From: JBJEQG01 sp051881635
Lineage (GTDB): Bacteria; Bacillota; Clostridia; Oscillospirales; Acutalibacteraceae
Reading direction: 5' to 3'
DNA: 26,938 nt
Assembly: GCA_051881635.1 (NCBI GenBank)
Contig: JBJEQG010000018.1
Span: 1 to 26,938 of the forward strand
Part shown: positions 1-7,610 of the stretch, piece by piece
How the letters are laid out: every line of letters begins with the position of its first letter
Position numbering within the stretch: the first letter of the stretch is position 1
The notes under the pieces: generated by a model
What the model saw: the letters and a program-made list of their open reading frames with translations, nothing else
Database searches by the model: none
What the model was told of the DNA's origin: nothing
Position numbers and translations under genes: made by a program

Positions 1-66
1 TTTAACTTCCTCCCCATTTTGAGAATAATCTATCATAATTTTTCCCCTTATCCCCATGACGGGTTT

Positions 67-107
67 CCAAAGGGACTTTTGCCAGCGGCGGCTCGCCGCC
101 CCTTTGG
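67..107. repeat. GC-rich palindromic element downstream of the FkbM gene
   Basis: An outer inverted repeat CCAAAGG (67-73) / CCTTTGG (101-107) encloses an inner GGCGGC-TC-GCCGCC hairpin at 87-100. A further CCCCTT / AAGGGG pairing lies just to the right. It sits directly 3' of the last gene of the operon and no T-run follows on the minus strand, so it is more likely an intergenic palindromic repeat or 3'-end stabiliser than a standard intrinsic terminator. Otherwise positions 1-133 hold nothing I can identify. Confidence 0.45.
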
Positions 108-133
108 TGGGGTCAAGGGGCAACGCCCTGACA

Positions 134-1222
134 CTAAACGGTGTAGAGGTTTAAGTCCCATGCGGGAATGTATGGGTGCTGACGGAGGTAGAATTTGTAG
201 GAGGGAACTAAACTTCGTAAATACAAAGGTAAACGGAACAAATCTCCTCCACGATGATATAAAGCCATGTTGAGTTTGGGCTTGCACCGTAAAAGCGTTT
301 CTTTCGCTCCCGTCAGCATTTCATATTCCGCACCTTCAACATCAACTTTTAAATAAGTCAGCGACCTGTCCGCAAAAAGCGTGTCAACCGTTGTTACTTC
401 AACGGACTTTCCAACCTTTCGGCTGAGGGTTGAATTGCGTCCGCCCCTGTTGTCGAACAACAGCGTGGTGTTTTCATGCCATATCCCCTTGTTGATAAGT
501 CGTATGTTTGGCAAATGCTCCACATTCGCTTTCAGCTTGGCAAAGGTTTTGACATCGGGTTCCAATGCCGTTATGGAATGATAACCGTTGGCATGGTGCA
601 ATAACTCCTGAATTGTATCTCCACGATATGCCCCCAAATCCAAATAATCCTCGCTGTCGGACAGTCGCAAAATTTCCCGAAAAACTGTGTCCTTGTCAGT
701 GTACAAAGCGGTTAAAATCGGGAGTGAACCTGTCAGATAAAATTCCAATATCCCTTTAAATGTTTTCAAGGACTGCTCATCTGCCCACAAGTCATAGACC
801 TGTTCCAAAGCGGTGCGGTTTTGGCAAAAGAAATCATGCGTAAACAATTCATCGCCGTAAACGGGAACATACGGCACAAACAAGCGGTGTTTTTCGGCAA
901 TACGGTTAATGTTTTCCATAACATCGGGGAGCTGTGTGCCGAATGCCAAAACAATGACAAAATCGTCCCAAACTTCCTCAATCTGTGCGAGCGACTGCAC
1001 CTTAAAATCATGGAAACTCTGTCCACGCACAAAACCGTCACTTGCCATGACTGCGGAAACCCTGATATTGTACTTTTCAAACTGACAAAGGATTTTGTCT
1101 GCCCCGTCCCCCATGCCGTAAACCACAATCGGTTTGTCAATCTGTGACAAAGTCTGCCAAACATCGGGAGTGGCGGTCAAACGCTCAAAAAAATCCCGTT
1201 TTGCGGAAAGAGGTTCAATCAT
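134..1222 (-). CDS. FkbM family SAM-dependent methyltransferase
   Basis: Predicted 362-residue cytosolic methyltransferase. The C-terminal half carries the FkbM fold: a SAM-binding motif I DLGAYRGD (residues 195-202), an acidic EPD after strand 2 (221-223), and the family signature KVDVEGAE (292-299) followed by a Leu-Thr-Gly-Ala turn. The N-terminal ~130 residues form a separate Rossmann-like segment with VYGMGDGADK (34-43), seen in many clostridial FkbM proteins that act on sugars or secondary metabolites. The start codon overlaps the 3' end of the upstream DUF308 gene by 8 bp, so the two are translationally coupled and this is the last gene of the ATP-grasp operon. FkbM enzymes are O-methyltransferases, but the substrate cannot be read here; the context suggests it tailors the operon's product. 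No signal peptide or membrane segment is seen. Confidence 0.85.
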   Translation of the reverse strand: MIEPLSAKRDFFERLTATPDVWQTLSQIDKPIVVYGMGDGADKILCQFEKYNIRVSAVMASDGFVRGQSFHDFKVQSLAQIEEVWDDFVIVLAFGTQLPDVMENINRIAEKHRLFVPYVPVYGDELFTHDFFCQNRTALEQVYDLWADEQSLKTFKGILEFYLTGSLPILTALYTDKDTVFREILRLSDSEDYLDLGAYRGDTIQELLHHANGYHSITALEPDVKTFAKLKANVEHLPNIRLINKGIWHENTTLLFDNRGGRNSTLSRKVGKSVEVTTVDTLFADRSLTYLKVDVEGAEYEMLTGAKETLLRCKPKLNMALYHRGGDLFRLPLYLRSLVPSYKFYLRQHPYIPAWDLNLYTV

Positions 1223-1823
1223 CGTCCTTTTTCTCCTCAGCGGTTGTGTCTATATAGCGTGAGGTCATTTTTCTCTCCTTGAAAACCGTCTTAATTCTCT
1301 TTGAGAATTTCAAAGTCCAAATTAAATCCGTCACACCGTCAACTATAAAGGCAATACCTACCAAAATAACAACAATACGGGCGGCGTTAATCGGCACAAC
1401 AAACATGGCAATACCCAAAAGGCATGAAATAAGATTTAAGATAAAAGGAATCCACCATTTTCTTTCGCCTGCGGCTCTCAATTCAAATACACCCGGCAAA
1501 TGCACGACATTCTTTATAAAGACCAAAAGTCCCAAAACGATAACCAACATATCGACCGCCAAATAACTTCGTGTCATGAGGAATATTCCCAAAATGCAAA
1601 GCAAAATTCCTGACGCCAATCCCATACGGTAAAAGTGTTCCATATCGTATTTGGAAAAATATCCGATAATGTTTGAAACACCCGCTGCAACGGCACACAC
1701 ACCGACAATCCAGCACAAAAGCCAAAGCGTTACCAACGGAAACGCCACAAGGACAATGCCGAACAAAATCATTGCAATATTGATAATGACAACAGCCGAT
1801 TTAATTTTTTTCAAAAATTTCAT
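1215..1823 (-). CDS. HdeD/DUF308 family multi-pass membrane protein
   Basis: About 202 residues with roughly six hydrophobic segments in pairs, from the first helix (VVIINIAMILFGIVLVAFPL) to the last near residue 165, followed by a basic-acidic cytosolic tail that ends in several Lys and Asp residues. This is the layout of the HdeD/DUF308 family of small integral membrane proteins, whose biochemical role is not established (acid stress is implied for E. coli HdeD). I chose the ATG at 1823 because AAGGA lies at ideal spacing; an ATG two codons upstream (1829) is possible but crowds the ribosome site. It lies 23 bp after the dead aspartoacylase-like gene and overlaps the methyltransferase gene, so it belongs to the operon. 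It may help export or sense the operon product, but this is only inferred from position. Confidence 0.75.
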   Translation of the reverse strand: MKFLKKIKSAVVIINIAMILFGIVLVAFPLVTLWLLCWIVGVCAVAAGVSNIIGYFSKYDMEHFYRMGLASGILLCILGIFLMTRSYLAVDMLVIVLGLLVFIKNVVHLPGVFELRAAGERKWWIPFILNLISCLLGIAMFVVPINAARIVVILVGIAFIVDGVTDLIWTLKFSKRIKTVFKERKMTSRYIDTTAEEKKDDD

Positions 1824-1846
1824 ATGCATTTTCCTTTCCGAAAATT

Positions 1847-2788
1847 TCAGATTTCCATTTCATGGTTTAAAATCAGCTTAAACATTGCCGCATTGGAATA
1901 AATCAGGTGGTCAACATTACGGAAAAAGACAATGCCGTTGTCCTCCGCACGAATATACTCGCTGACTTCACCCGTACATGGGTCAATAATCGTTGCCAAA
2001 AGGTCATCTTTTGCAACATGACGGTTGACACCGACTTTCGGCAGAAAAATTCCCGCCGTATGGGAACGAATGGTCAGCAAATTGTCCTCATGTACGATTT
2101 CGGAATTATATCCCGGTGATGTGGCGAATTTTACGACACCGATACTGTTGAGAAAACGCAGAACCGCCATAACCGCTTCCCTTGTGCTTTTTTCCTCAAT
2201 GTCATCTGTTTTGTGGGCATAAATTGAAAAGGCTTTGGTGTTCCAAATCTGCCAGTTATAGTTTAAGGTTGTGGTATCGTAGGGCTTAGTGTCACGCACC
2301 ACAACATAAGGCAAACCGAAATTCTTTGCCAATTCCGTACATTCATATCCCGTTTTCATCATACGCACATGGGGAATAAAACTTCCCGGAATATAAAAAC
2401 TTGAAAATTGGATACCGTATTCGTAATCCTGTACTTCATTAAATACGCCTGCTGCAATCCGCTGTGTTGTTTCTCCCTTATCATATCCCGGAAACATACG
2501 GTTAATATCCGTATTATCGGTACACCAAAAACGCTTTTTGATATTCATGGAATAGGCGTTGACGGTCGGAATAACCATAATCGACTTTCCGTCAGCAATC
2601 CGCCCCTCCGCTTCAAGAGTTTTGAGTGCCTTAACAATCTGTGAACAGGTGTAAATCTGTTGGATTTCATTTCCCCTTGTCGCACCGACAATGCACACGC
2701 TTTTTTCACCGCTGCCGAAACGAAAACCCTTAATCTGCATATTATCCCGATACAGTGCCTTTAATTCAAAAATGATTTCTTCCGTCAT
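1847..2788 (-). CDS. AstE/aspartoacylase-like paralogue lacking zinc ligands (probable pseudoenzyme)
   Basis: A 313-residue homologue of the next upstream gene: same order of segments, DxNRMFPG substrate-loop motif (residues 94-101), and a C-terminal beta-rich half ending in an ENGIVFF strand. The catalytic residues are not kept. The HxxE zinc motif reads TRGNE (R38 where His is expected, E41 retained), the second zinc His aligns with Ser129, and the general-base Glu aligns with Tyr190. The frame is open and well translated (GGAGG, 9 nt before ATG), so it is not a decaying pseudogene in the usual sense. By family knowledge (AstE/AspA-like M14 hydrolases) such a protein should not bind Zn2+ normally. 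A binding or regulatory partner of the intact paralogue is my inference. It starts 15 bp after the active copy ends. Confidence 0.8.
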   Translation of the reverse strand: MTEEIIFELKALYRDNMQIKGFRFGSGEKSVCIVGATRGNEIQQIYTCSQIVKALKTLEAEGRIADGKSIMVIPTVNAYSMNIKKRFWCTDNTDINRMFPGYDKGETTQRIAAGVFNEVQDYEYGIQFSSFYIPGSFIPHVRMMKTGYECTELAKNFGLPYVVVRDTKPYDTTTLNYNWQIWNTKAFSIYAHKTDDIEEKSTREAVMAVLRFLNSIGVVKFATSPGYNSEIVHEDNLLTIRSHTAGIFLPKVGVNRHVAKDDLLATIIDPCTGEVSEYIRAEDNGIVFFRNVDHLIYSNAAMFKLILNHEMEI

Positions 2789-2803
2789 GGCTGTTTTCCT
2801 CCG

Positions 2804-3739
2804 TTACACTTTCAATATTCTTGCAATCAATGACCCCTCGTCAACAACAGGGTATTCACGAATGGTAAAAACTCTGCCGTCACAGGGAGCAACAATCGGG
2901 TCTACAACCATGCCGTACAGCGGGTCAACCAACATACCAATCGGGTCACCTTTCTTTACGGTGTTCCAATGCTTAACCTCCGGAACAAATATGCCTGAGG
3001 CGGTCGCATTGATAAATTCAACATCATCGGGATTTTCGGAAATAATCGGTGTTCTCGGTTCTTTCGCTTCACCGCTCCAAATCCCCAATTCTTTCATCAG
3101 ACTGAAAATGCCGTCCGTCAACTGATAGCCGTATTCCTTTGTAATTCTCATGCCCACGCCCATTTCAACAACCAAAGTTTTTGTGCCGACGGCATTAAGC
3201 GAGTATGCCAAAGTGGACTCCAAAACAGTGGCGTTGCTATGTACCCATATAAAATCCATATTAAGGAGTTTTGCGTACGGCACAAGCGTATCCTTTGTAA
3301 TTTCGTTAATGCGGATTTGCGGAATTTCCGTCAAAAAGATATTGCTTGCATGAATGTCGATACAGATTTCCGAGCCTTGAATGTCCTCAACGATTTTCGA
3401 GGCAACATATTCCGCCATAGAGCCGTCCTTGTTTCCGGGAAAAATGCGGTTCATGTCCAAATCAAATGCCGGTATGCCTCTGGAAATGCTGTCAACGCCT
3501 AACGGGTTCAGTGCGGGATAAATGTCAACAATGCCGTTCAGACAGTCGATATTTTCCTTAATCCGCCTTGCAAGTTCATAGCAGACGAATTGTCCCTCCA
3601 ATTCGTCGCCGTGTGTGCCTGTGACAATGCTTATTCTTTTTTGTTTGCTCAGGTCTTTGTTTGCGGAAACAATCCGCTGTTTTTTGATTTGGAGATGTTC
3701 GCTGACGGGTAATGCCACTGATGTTACGGTTTCAATCAT
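2804..3739 (-). CDS. Succinylglutamate desuccinylase/aspartoacylase family zinc hydrolase
   Basis: A 311-residue member of the AstE/aspartoacylase branch of the M14 carboxypeptidase superfamily, which hydrolyses N-acyl amino acids or amide bonds with one zinc ion. The zinc ligands are present: THGDE (H43, E46) and DIH (H130). The general-base Glu is E192 in VVEMG, and the substrate-loop motif DMNRIFPG is at 95-102. The C-terminal region (about 220-311) is the usual beta domain with an 'APCDGRVF' turn. There is no signal peptide, so it is cytosolic. AGAGGA lies upstream of the ATG. It follows the transglutaminase gene across a 119-bp hairpin-rich gap and precedes its inactive paralogue by 15 bp. 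Substrate unknown; given the ligase upstream, removal of an acyl or amino-acyl group from the operon's product is plausible. Confidence 0.85.
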   Translation of the reverse strand: MIETVTSVALPVSEHLQIKKQRIVSANKDLSKQKRISIVTGTHGDELEGQFVCYELARRIKENIDCLNGIVDIYPALNPLGVDSISRGIPAFDLDMNRIFPGNKDGSMAEYVASKIVEDIQGSEICIDIHASNIFLTEIPQIRINEITKDTLVPYAKLLNMDFIWVHSNATVLESTLAYSLNAVGTKTLVVEMGVGMRITKEYGYQLTDGIFSLMKELGIWSGEAKEPRTPIISENPDDVEFINATASGIFVPEVKHWNTVKKGDPIGMLVDPLYGMVVDPIVAPCDGRVFTIREYPVVDEGSLIARILKV

Positions 3740-3778
3740 GCTATTCCATTCCTCTCTATTAAACTAACGGGATACACG

Positions 3779-3857
3779 AGGCGGCGGCGTGCCGCCGCCT
3801 TACAGGGGTTTGGGGGACTTCGTCCCCCAAGATGAGGGGCGGACTTCGTCCGCCCCT
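3779..3857. repeat. Cluster of three perfect GC-rich hairpins
   Basis: Three adjacent perfect palindromes: AGGCGGCGGC/GCCGCCGCCT (3779-3788/3791-3800), TTGGGGGAC/GTCCCCCAA with a TTC loop (3810-3818/3822-3830), and AGGGGCGGAC/GTCCGCCCCT with a TTC loop (3835-3844/3848-3857). They begin immediately after the transglutaminase stop codon and fill the gap to the next gene. None is followed by a T-run, so they look like intergenic palindromic repeats (REP-like) that could stabilise the upstream message or lower expression downstream. A weaker relative, TTGGGGA/TCCCCAA, occurs at 7681-7699. Confidence 0.7.
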
Positions 3858-3858
3858 G

Positions 3859-4635
3859 TTACAATACTTTCAGATAGGCTTTGACGGTTTGGGTTTGGTT
3901 GGCCTGACCGAAAAAAATGCCCCGACAAATCATACAGTCTTTGTAATCTCTGCCGTGTGAGAATTTAATATATTCATGGTTGACAAGCAGGTTATTGGTC
4001 GGGTCAAAACCGTACCACTGCCCGTTACACAAAACTTCCGTCCATGCATGACTTTCTCCCTCGCCATTCAGAATACCGACAACATAACGGGCTGGAATGT
4101 TATTCAGCCGACACAATGTCAGCATAATATGGGCATAGTCCTGACAAACGCCTTTTTTCTGTTCAAATGCCTGTGCCGCCGTTGTAAAAATATCGGTTGA
4201 GCGTGGCATATAAGTCATTGTATCGTGTATATAATGCATGATATGCAGAGCCTTGTCATAGTCCGACTGTCGGGTCATATTTTCCAAACAATCCGTCAGG
4301 GCTTTTGACGGATTTGTTAAAGGTGTCGGGTACAAAAACAGGCGGTCGTTTATACCGCATGAAGTCTGTTCATAGGCAACGGATACAATCCGCACCGTAC
4401 CGCAGACTTCAACTTCAAATGCCGTATGCGGTTCATTGATACAGCCGTTGACAACAATATTTCCGAAATTATCCGCTGTTCGGCTTTGTCCGTTGACAGG
4501 TGTTATTTTCAGGGCGGTTTCCTCAACAATCTGTCGGTTGTTATTGCCCGGCAGACAGCGTAAAGCAAAATGATGTTTAGAAACGGGTTTATCAAAATGA
4601 AGGTTCATATTATAACAAAAGTACACCTTTTCCAA
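3859..4635 (-). CDS. Transglutaminase-like (papain-fold) cysteine protein
   Basis: A 258-residue protein with a beta-rich N-terminal domain (about 1-110, containing HHFALRCLP) and a transglutaminase-like catalytic core. The triad is visible: Cys164 in KKGVCQDYAH, His197 in GESHAWTEV, Asp211 in WYGFDPTNN. Members of this family act as proteases, amidases or amide-bond transferases, and they co-occur with circularly permuted ATP-grasp and alpha-E genes. No signal peptide, so probably cytosolic. The start is uncertain: no in-frame ATG precedes the conserved N-terminus, so I take TTG at 4635; GTG at 4626 or ATG at 4608 are alternatives, the last having GGAAAAGG upstream but trimming the first conserved strand. 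A stem-loop separates it from the upstream alpha-E gene, so expression may be partly uncoupled. Confidence 0.85.
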   Translation of the reverse strand: MEKVYFCYNMNLHFDKPVSKHHFALRCLPGNNNRQIVEETALKITPVNGQSRTADNFGNIVVNGCINEPHTAFEVEVCGTVRIVSVAYEQTSCGINDRLFLYPTPLTNPSKALTDCLENMTRQSDYDKALHIMHYIHDTMTYMPRSTDIFTTAAQAFEQKKGVCQDYAHIMLTLCRLNNIPARYVVGILNGEGESHAWTEVLCNGQWYGFDPTNNLLVNHEYIKFSHGRDYKDCMICRGIFFGQANQTQTVKAYLKVL

Positions 4636-4708
4636 ATATCATCACGCACCCTTGATTTTTATAATGGCTGTCGGCAACACGAATTGTCGGCGGCTCACCG
4701 AAATAATA

Positions 4709-4739
4709 AAGACCGAGCGGATTTTTTTCGCTCGGTCTT
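4709..4739 (-). terminator. Probable intrinsic terminator between alpha-E and transglutaminase genes
   Basis: An 11-bp perfect stem (4709-4719 with 4729-4739, core GACCGAGCG/CGCTCGGTC) and a 9-nt loop lie 6 bp after the alpha-E stop codon. On the minus strand the stem is followed by TTTATTATTT. This is a reasonable but imperfect U-tract, so partial termination or attenuation within the operon is more likely than a full stop. Confidence 0.6.
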
Positions 4740-4745
4740 ATTATA

Positions 4746-5414
4746 TCAAAGAACCAAAATACTTTCAAGGTTATGAATGGCTGAAAAACGATTGAAATTT
4801 TCCTGTTCAATCTGTTCCTTAAACCGTTCCAAAGCCTCTTTGTTATAACTCAGTCCGATTCGGGGCAATCTCCGCTCCAACTTTCGGCACTCTCTGCGGA
4901 TTGACTGAATATCGCTGTCCAGACACAACATTAAATCCAGACGCTCAATCCGCTTTCCTGCCTTAATCAGTGAGCGTGTTTTTTCGTCATCAATAGCGTC
5001 ATCAACGCACCCCCAAAACGCAAGAATATGGTCGACAACATCTTGCAGTGCAATAATCGGTGCGTCGCTTGACTTTGCCTTTTCCATGTCATAAATTGCA
5101 AGCTGAATATATGACATCGTGAGTGTTCCTATTTCGTCCCTCATAACCAGTGCGTTGTCATAAGAACGCATGAGATTGCTCAAAATGGAATTTGGGTCTT
5201 TTGTGTCATAGGGATAGTGCGTGATAAAGCATTGTTTTGAACCGTAAACATCGGGAATGTTCAACGCCTTGCACATCTCCTGATAAGCGTCCTCGGAACG
5301 GTCAATCATACGGTCGAAATCCACGAAAAAAAGTTTAAGCGTGGTATGGACTCTTTCCGTATAGCGTCCCAGCCAATACAGGTGGTCCGCCTTGTCTATC
5401 GTGATAATACCCAT
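4746..5414 (-). CDS. Alpha-E domain protein (DUF403)
   Basis: A 222-residue, almost entirely helical protein with the family's opening signature ADHLYWLGRYTERV (residues 9-22), then a helical bundle with acidic-rich helices and an RRLPRIG turn near 184-190. Alpha-E proteins are found nearly always beside circularly permuted ATP-grasp genes and are thought to be partners of that ligase; the fold is known by prediction rather than by demonstrated activity. This copy is shorter than the ~300 residues common in proteobacteria. Its start overlaps the end of the ATP-grasp gene by 19 bp, and GGAGGAGG lies 12 nt upstream of the ATG, which fits translational coupling and a stoichiometric complex. Confidence 0.88.
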   Translation of the reverse strand: MGIITIDKADHLYWLGRYTERVHTTLKLFFVDFDRMIDRSEDAYQEMCKALNIPDVYGSKQCFITHYPYDTKDPNSILSNLMRSYDNALVMRDEIGTLTMSYIQLAIYDMEKAKSSDAPIIALQDVVDHILAFWGCVDDAIDDEKTRSLIKAGKRIERLDLMLCLDSDIQSIRRECRKLERRLPRIGLSYNKEALERFKEQIEQENFNRFSAIHNLESILVL

Positions 5415-6709
5415 GTATCTTTAAAGCCTCCTCCTTGTGATGAATTGACAATAAATGAATCAGGTGTGCGTGAGAATCGTGTCAGACCGCTTTTCCATAC
5501 TTTTGTTGTTTCACCCGAAAGCACAAATGCCCTCAAATCCGATTTTCTCGGCAAACGCTCACCGTTTTCCATAATGTCAATATCAATAAAATCAATAACC
5601 TCCTGTGCAATAAATCGGCGTGGCTCGGCTTTAAGCATTGCCTTAAATTCCGATTTCTGTTCCGCTGTCAGCTTGTTGCCGAAAACAACACCGTAACCGC
5701 CCGCCTCAGCAACATCTTTTATAACAAGGTTATCAAAATTATCCAAAACATACTTCATATCCTGCTCATAATACGGCAGATAGGTCGGGGCATTGTTAGA
5801 AAGACATTCCTCACCCAAATAATACTTAACCATTTTCGGCACAAAGTAATAAATGCCCTTATCATCGGCAACACCGTTGCCAAATGCATTCATTACGGCA
5901 ACATTGCCTTTTCTGTATGCGTCAAAAATATGCGGCACACCGATTAAAGAATCGGGATTAAAGGTCATCGGGTCAAGGTATTCGTCCGAAATTCGTCTGT
6001 ACACCGCACCGACACGACTTTTTTTGCCTTTGTAATTCTCATAGTACAGAACATCGTCCTCAACAACCAAATCCTTGCCTGTCGTCAGAACCGCACCCGT
6101 CTTTTCCGCCAAATATGAATGTTCAAAGAAAGCGGCGTTATAGCGTCCGGGCGTGATAATGACATTGATACCGCCCGTATTGACATTATCCATTGTCGCT
6201 TTAAGCAGTTCGGCATAGTCACGGTTATCCTCAATACGGATATTTTCAAATGTTGAAGGACTCGCACGGCGGCATAAATCTCTCGCAATAAGCGGATAGG
6301 ACGCACCTGACGGCACACGCAGGTTATCTTCGAGAATATACCATGTTCCGTCCTTTGCCTGAACCAGGTCAATGCCTGAAATATGGCTGTAAATCGACTT
6401 TGGCGGACAAACACCGTCACATGGCGGTAAAAAGCCCGTTGCCGCAAAAACAAATTCTTCGGGAACAACACCGTCTTTAATAATCTTCTTTTCGCCGTAT
6501 ATATCCGCCAAAAAGCAGTTTAAGGCATCAACACGCTGAATCAAAGCCTTTTCGAGCTTTTCAAATTCATCAGCCTGTATCACTCTCGGTATAGCGTCAA
6601 ACGGGAATAGCTGTTCTTTGAACTGTCCGTTTTTATAGATACCGAATTTTACGCCGTATCTTGCCAACTGTGCATTGATTGAATCGGCGTGCTTAAACAA
6701 ATCTTCCAT
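5396..6709 (-). CDS. Circularly permuted type-2 ATP-grasp ligase
   Basis: A 437-residue ATP-dependent carboxylate-amine ligase-like protein with the full set of motifs of the circularly permuted ATP-grasp group: LRVPSGASYPL (130-140), PGRYNAAFFEHSYLAEKTG (187-205), YRRISDEYLDP (237-247), GNGVADDKG (277-285), KYYLGEE (295-301), the ATP-contact glycine loop VAEAGGYGVVFG (333-344), IAQE and RKSDLRAFVLSGE (388-400), and the C-terminal VNSSQGGGFKDTWVL. I chose ATG 6709 (GGGGGAAAG upstream); the frame stays open for 41 more codons, but those run across the leader hairpin. The family is predicted to form amide bonds, building a peptide-like metabolite or modifying a protein. First gene of the operon; overlaps alpha-E by 19 bp. 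Confidence 0.92.
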   Translation of the reverse strand: MEDLFKHADSINAQLARYGVKFGIYKNGQFKEQLFPFDAIPRVIQADEFEKLEKALIQRVDALNCFLADIYGEKKIIKDGVVPEEFVFAATGFLPPCDGVCPPKSIYSHISGIDLVQAKDGTWYILEDNLRVPSGASYPLIARDLCRRASPSTFENIRIEDNRDYAELLKATMDNVNTGGINVIITPGRYNAAFFEHSYLAEKTGAVLTTGKDLVVEDDVLYYENYKGKKSRVGAVYRRISDEYLDPMTFNPDSLIGVPHIFDAYRKGNVAVMNAFGNGVADDKGIYYFVPKMVKYYLGEECLSNNAPTYLPYYEQDMKYVLDNFDNLVIKDVAEAGGYGVVFGNKLTAEQKSEFKAMLKAEPRRFIAQEVIDFIDIDIMENGERLPRKSDLRAFVLSGETTKVWKSGLTRFSRTPDSFIVNSSQGGGFKDTWVLSR

Positions 6710-6776
6710 TTTTTCTTTCCCCCTTTGACAACCGCCAAAAATGTTTTCGACTTTCAAAATATTTCCAAAGTCGGCA

Positions 6777-6825
6777 ATAAAAAAACAGGACAACGATATT
6801 CTTTCGGAACATCGTTGTCCTGTTT
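6777..6825 (-). terminator. Strong stem-loop with U-tract at the 5' end of the ATP-grasp operon
   Basis: A perfect 15-bp inverted repeat AAACAGGACAACGAT (6783-6797) / ATCGTTGTCCTGTTT (6811-6825) with a 13-nt loop is followed on the minus strand by TTTTTTATT. It fits a rho-independent terminator for transcripts arriving from the XRE gene. It also lies only about 3 nt downstream of the start predicted from the promoter at 6835-6863, so it could act as a leader element. Confidence 0.75.
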
Positions 6826-6834
6826 CATGCACTC

Positions 6835-6863
6835 ATAATAACATATTCGACTTTTTTTGTCAA
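6835..6863 (-). promoter_or_regulatory. Sigma-A promoter of the ATP-grasp operon
   Basis: On the minus strand, TTGACA (6858-6863), a 17-bp spacer, and TATTAT (6835-6840): a full-consensus -35 and a 5/6 -10. The predicted start is near 6828, about 120 nt before the ATP-grasp start codon. It is the best promoter I see for the seven-gene operon. Confidence 0.7.
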
Positions 6864-7002
6864 GAAGTTCCAGCGAATAAAACATTCTGTCAGCATAGAA
6901 AAATTTTATACTTCAAACCCGATTTTCGACAAAACAGACGAAAAGAAGTACCTTGACACGCCGTTCAGTTACTGCGGTGGGCGGTTGCCCCAACATCAAA
7001 TT

Positions 7003-7527
7003 TTATTTTGCCTTTGAAAGCAGTGCTGCTATTATGTAATATATCGGCACAAGCAGAAAAATAACCCAAAACGGGTGCCAAGCCGTTAAACCGCTCAAAC
7101 AACAAACAACATACAACACCGCCGCAACAAGAGGTACGGGTAATTTTTGCAAAAAAGTCGGTTCACCCTTGCCAAACCAATTCCAACCTCTATGAAAGCC
7201 AAACAGACTGCAAATAACAAATGCGGGGATTGAAAACGGAAACGGAACTTTTGCAAAAACCGTATCTCCAAAAATCCTTTGTGCTTTCGGCGGTTCAACC
7301 TCTTTTGGCTGGCTCGGTGTTTCAGAAGACGCACTGTCTTTGATAAGATAGTCAAGGGAAACGCCAAAGATTTCCCCAAGCTGAATTACATAGTCAAGGT
7401 CAGGTGTTGACTGACCAAGTTCCCATTTGGAAACCGCCTGTCGTGAAACCGTTAACCGTTCAGCAAGCTGTTCCTGTGATAAGCCCTCTTTGTTTCTAAG
7501 CATTTGAATTTTTTCTCCCAGTGTCAT
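7003..7527 (-). CDS. XRE-family HTH regulator with C-terminal membrane segments
   Basis: A 174-residue protein. Residues 1-65 are a clear Cro/C1-type helix-turn-helix (GEKIQMLRNKEGLSQEQLAE, then the recognition helix TVSRQAVSKWELGQ), followed by a Pro/Glu linker (about 70-88). Two or three hydrophobic segments follow (FSIPAFVICSLFG, LVAAVLYVVCCLSGL, FWVIFLLVPIYYIIAALL). HTH-plus-membrane proteins of this kind are common in Clostridia as signal-linked or self-regulating repressors. I use ATG 7527, which begins the HTH domain and has AAGGTGG upstream. It may regulate the ATP-grasp operon, whose promoter lies about 140 bp beyond its stop, or its own gene. The ligand is unknown. Confidence 0.85.
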   Translation of the reverse strand: MTLGEKIQMLRNKEGLSQEQLAERLTVSRQAVSKWELGQSTPDLDYVIQLGEIFGVSLDYLIKDSASSETPSQPKEVEPPKAQRIFGDTVFAKVPFPFSIPAFVICSLFGFHRGWNWFGKGEPTFLQKLPVPLVAAVLYVVCCLSGLTAWHPFWVIFLLVPIYYIIAALLSKAK

Positions 7528-7610
7528 AAAACACAGACCACCTTTCGTTTTGATGATTGAAGTATAAGAAATTTTGCCGTTGCATTCTACCATTTTGGGC
7601 TTGAAAATCC

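Noticed and set aside
3859..4635. Separate 66-codon gene overlapping the transglutaminase start (4610-4810)
   Set aside because: It lies across the terminator hairpin and the 5' ends of two good genes in another frame and shows no protein features.
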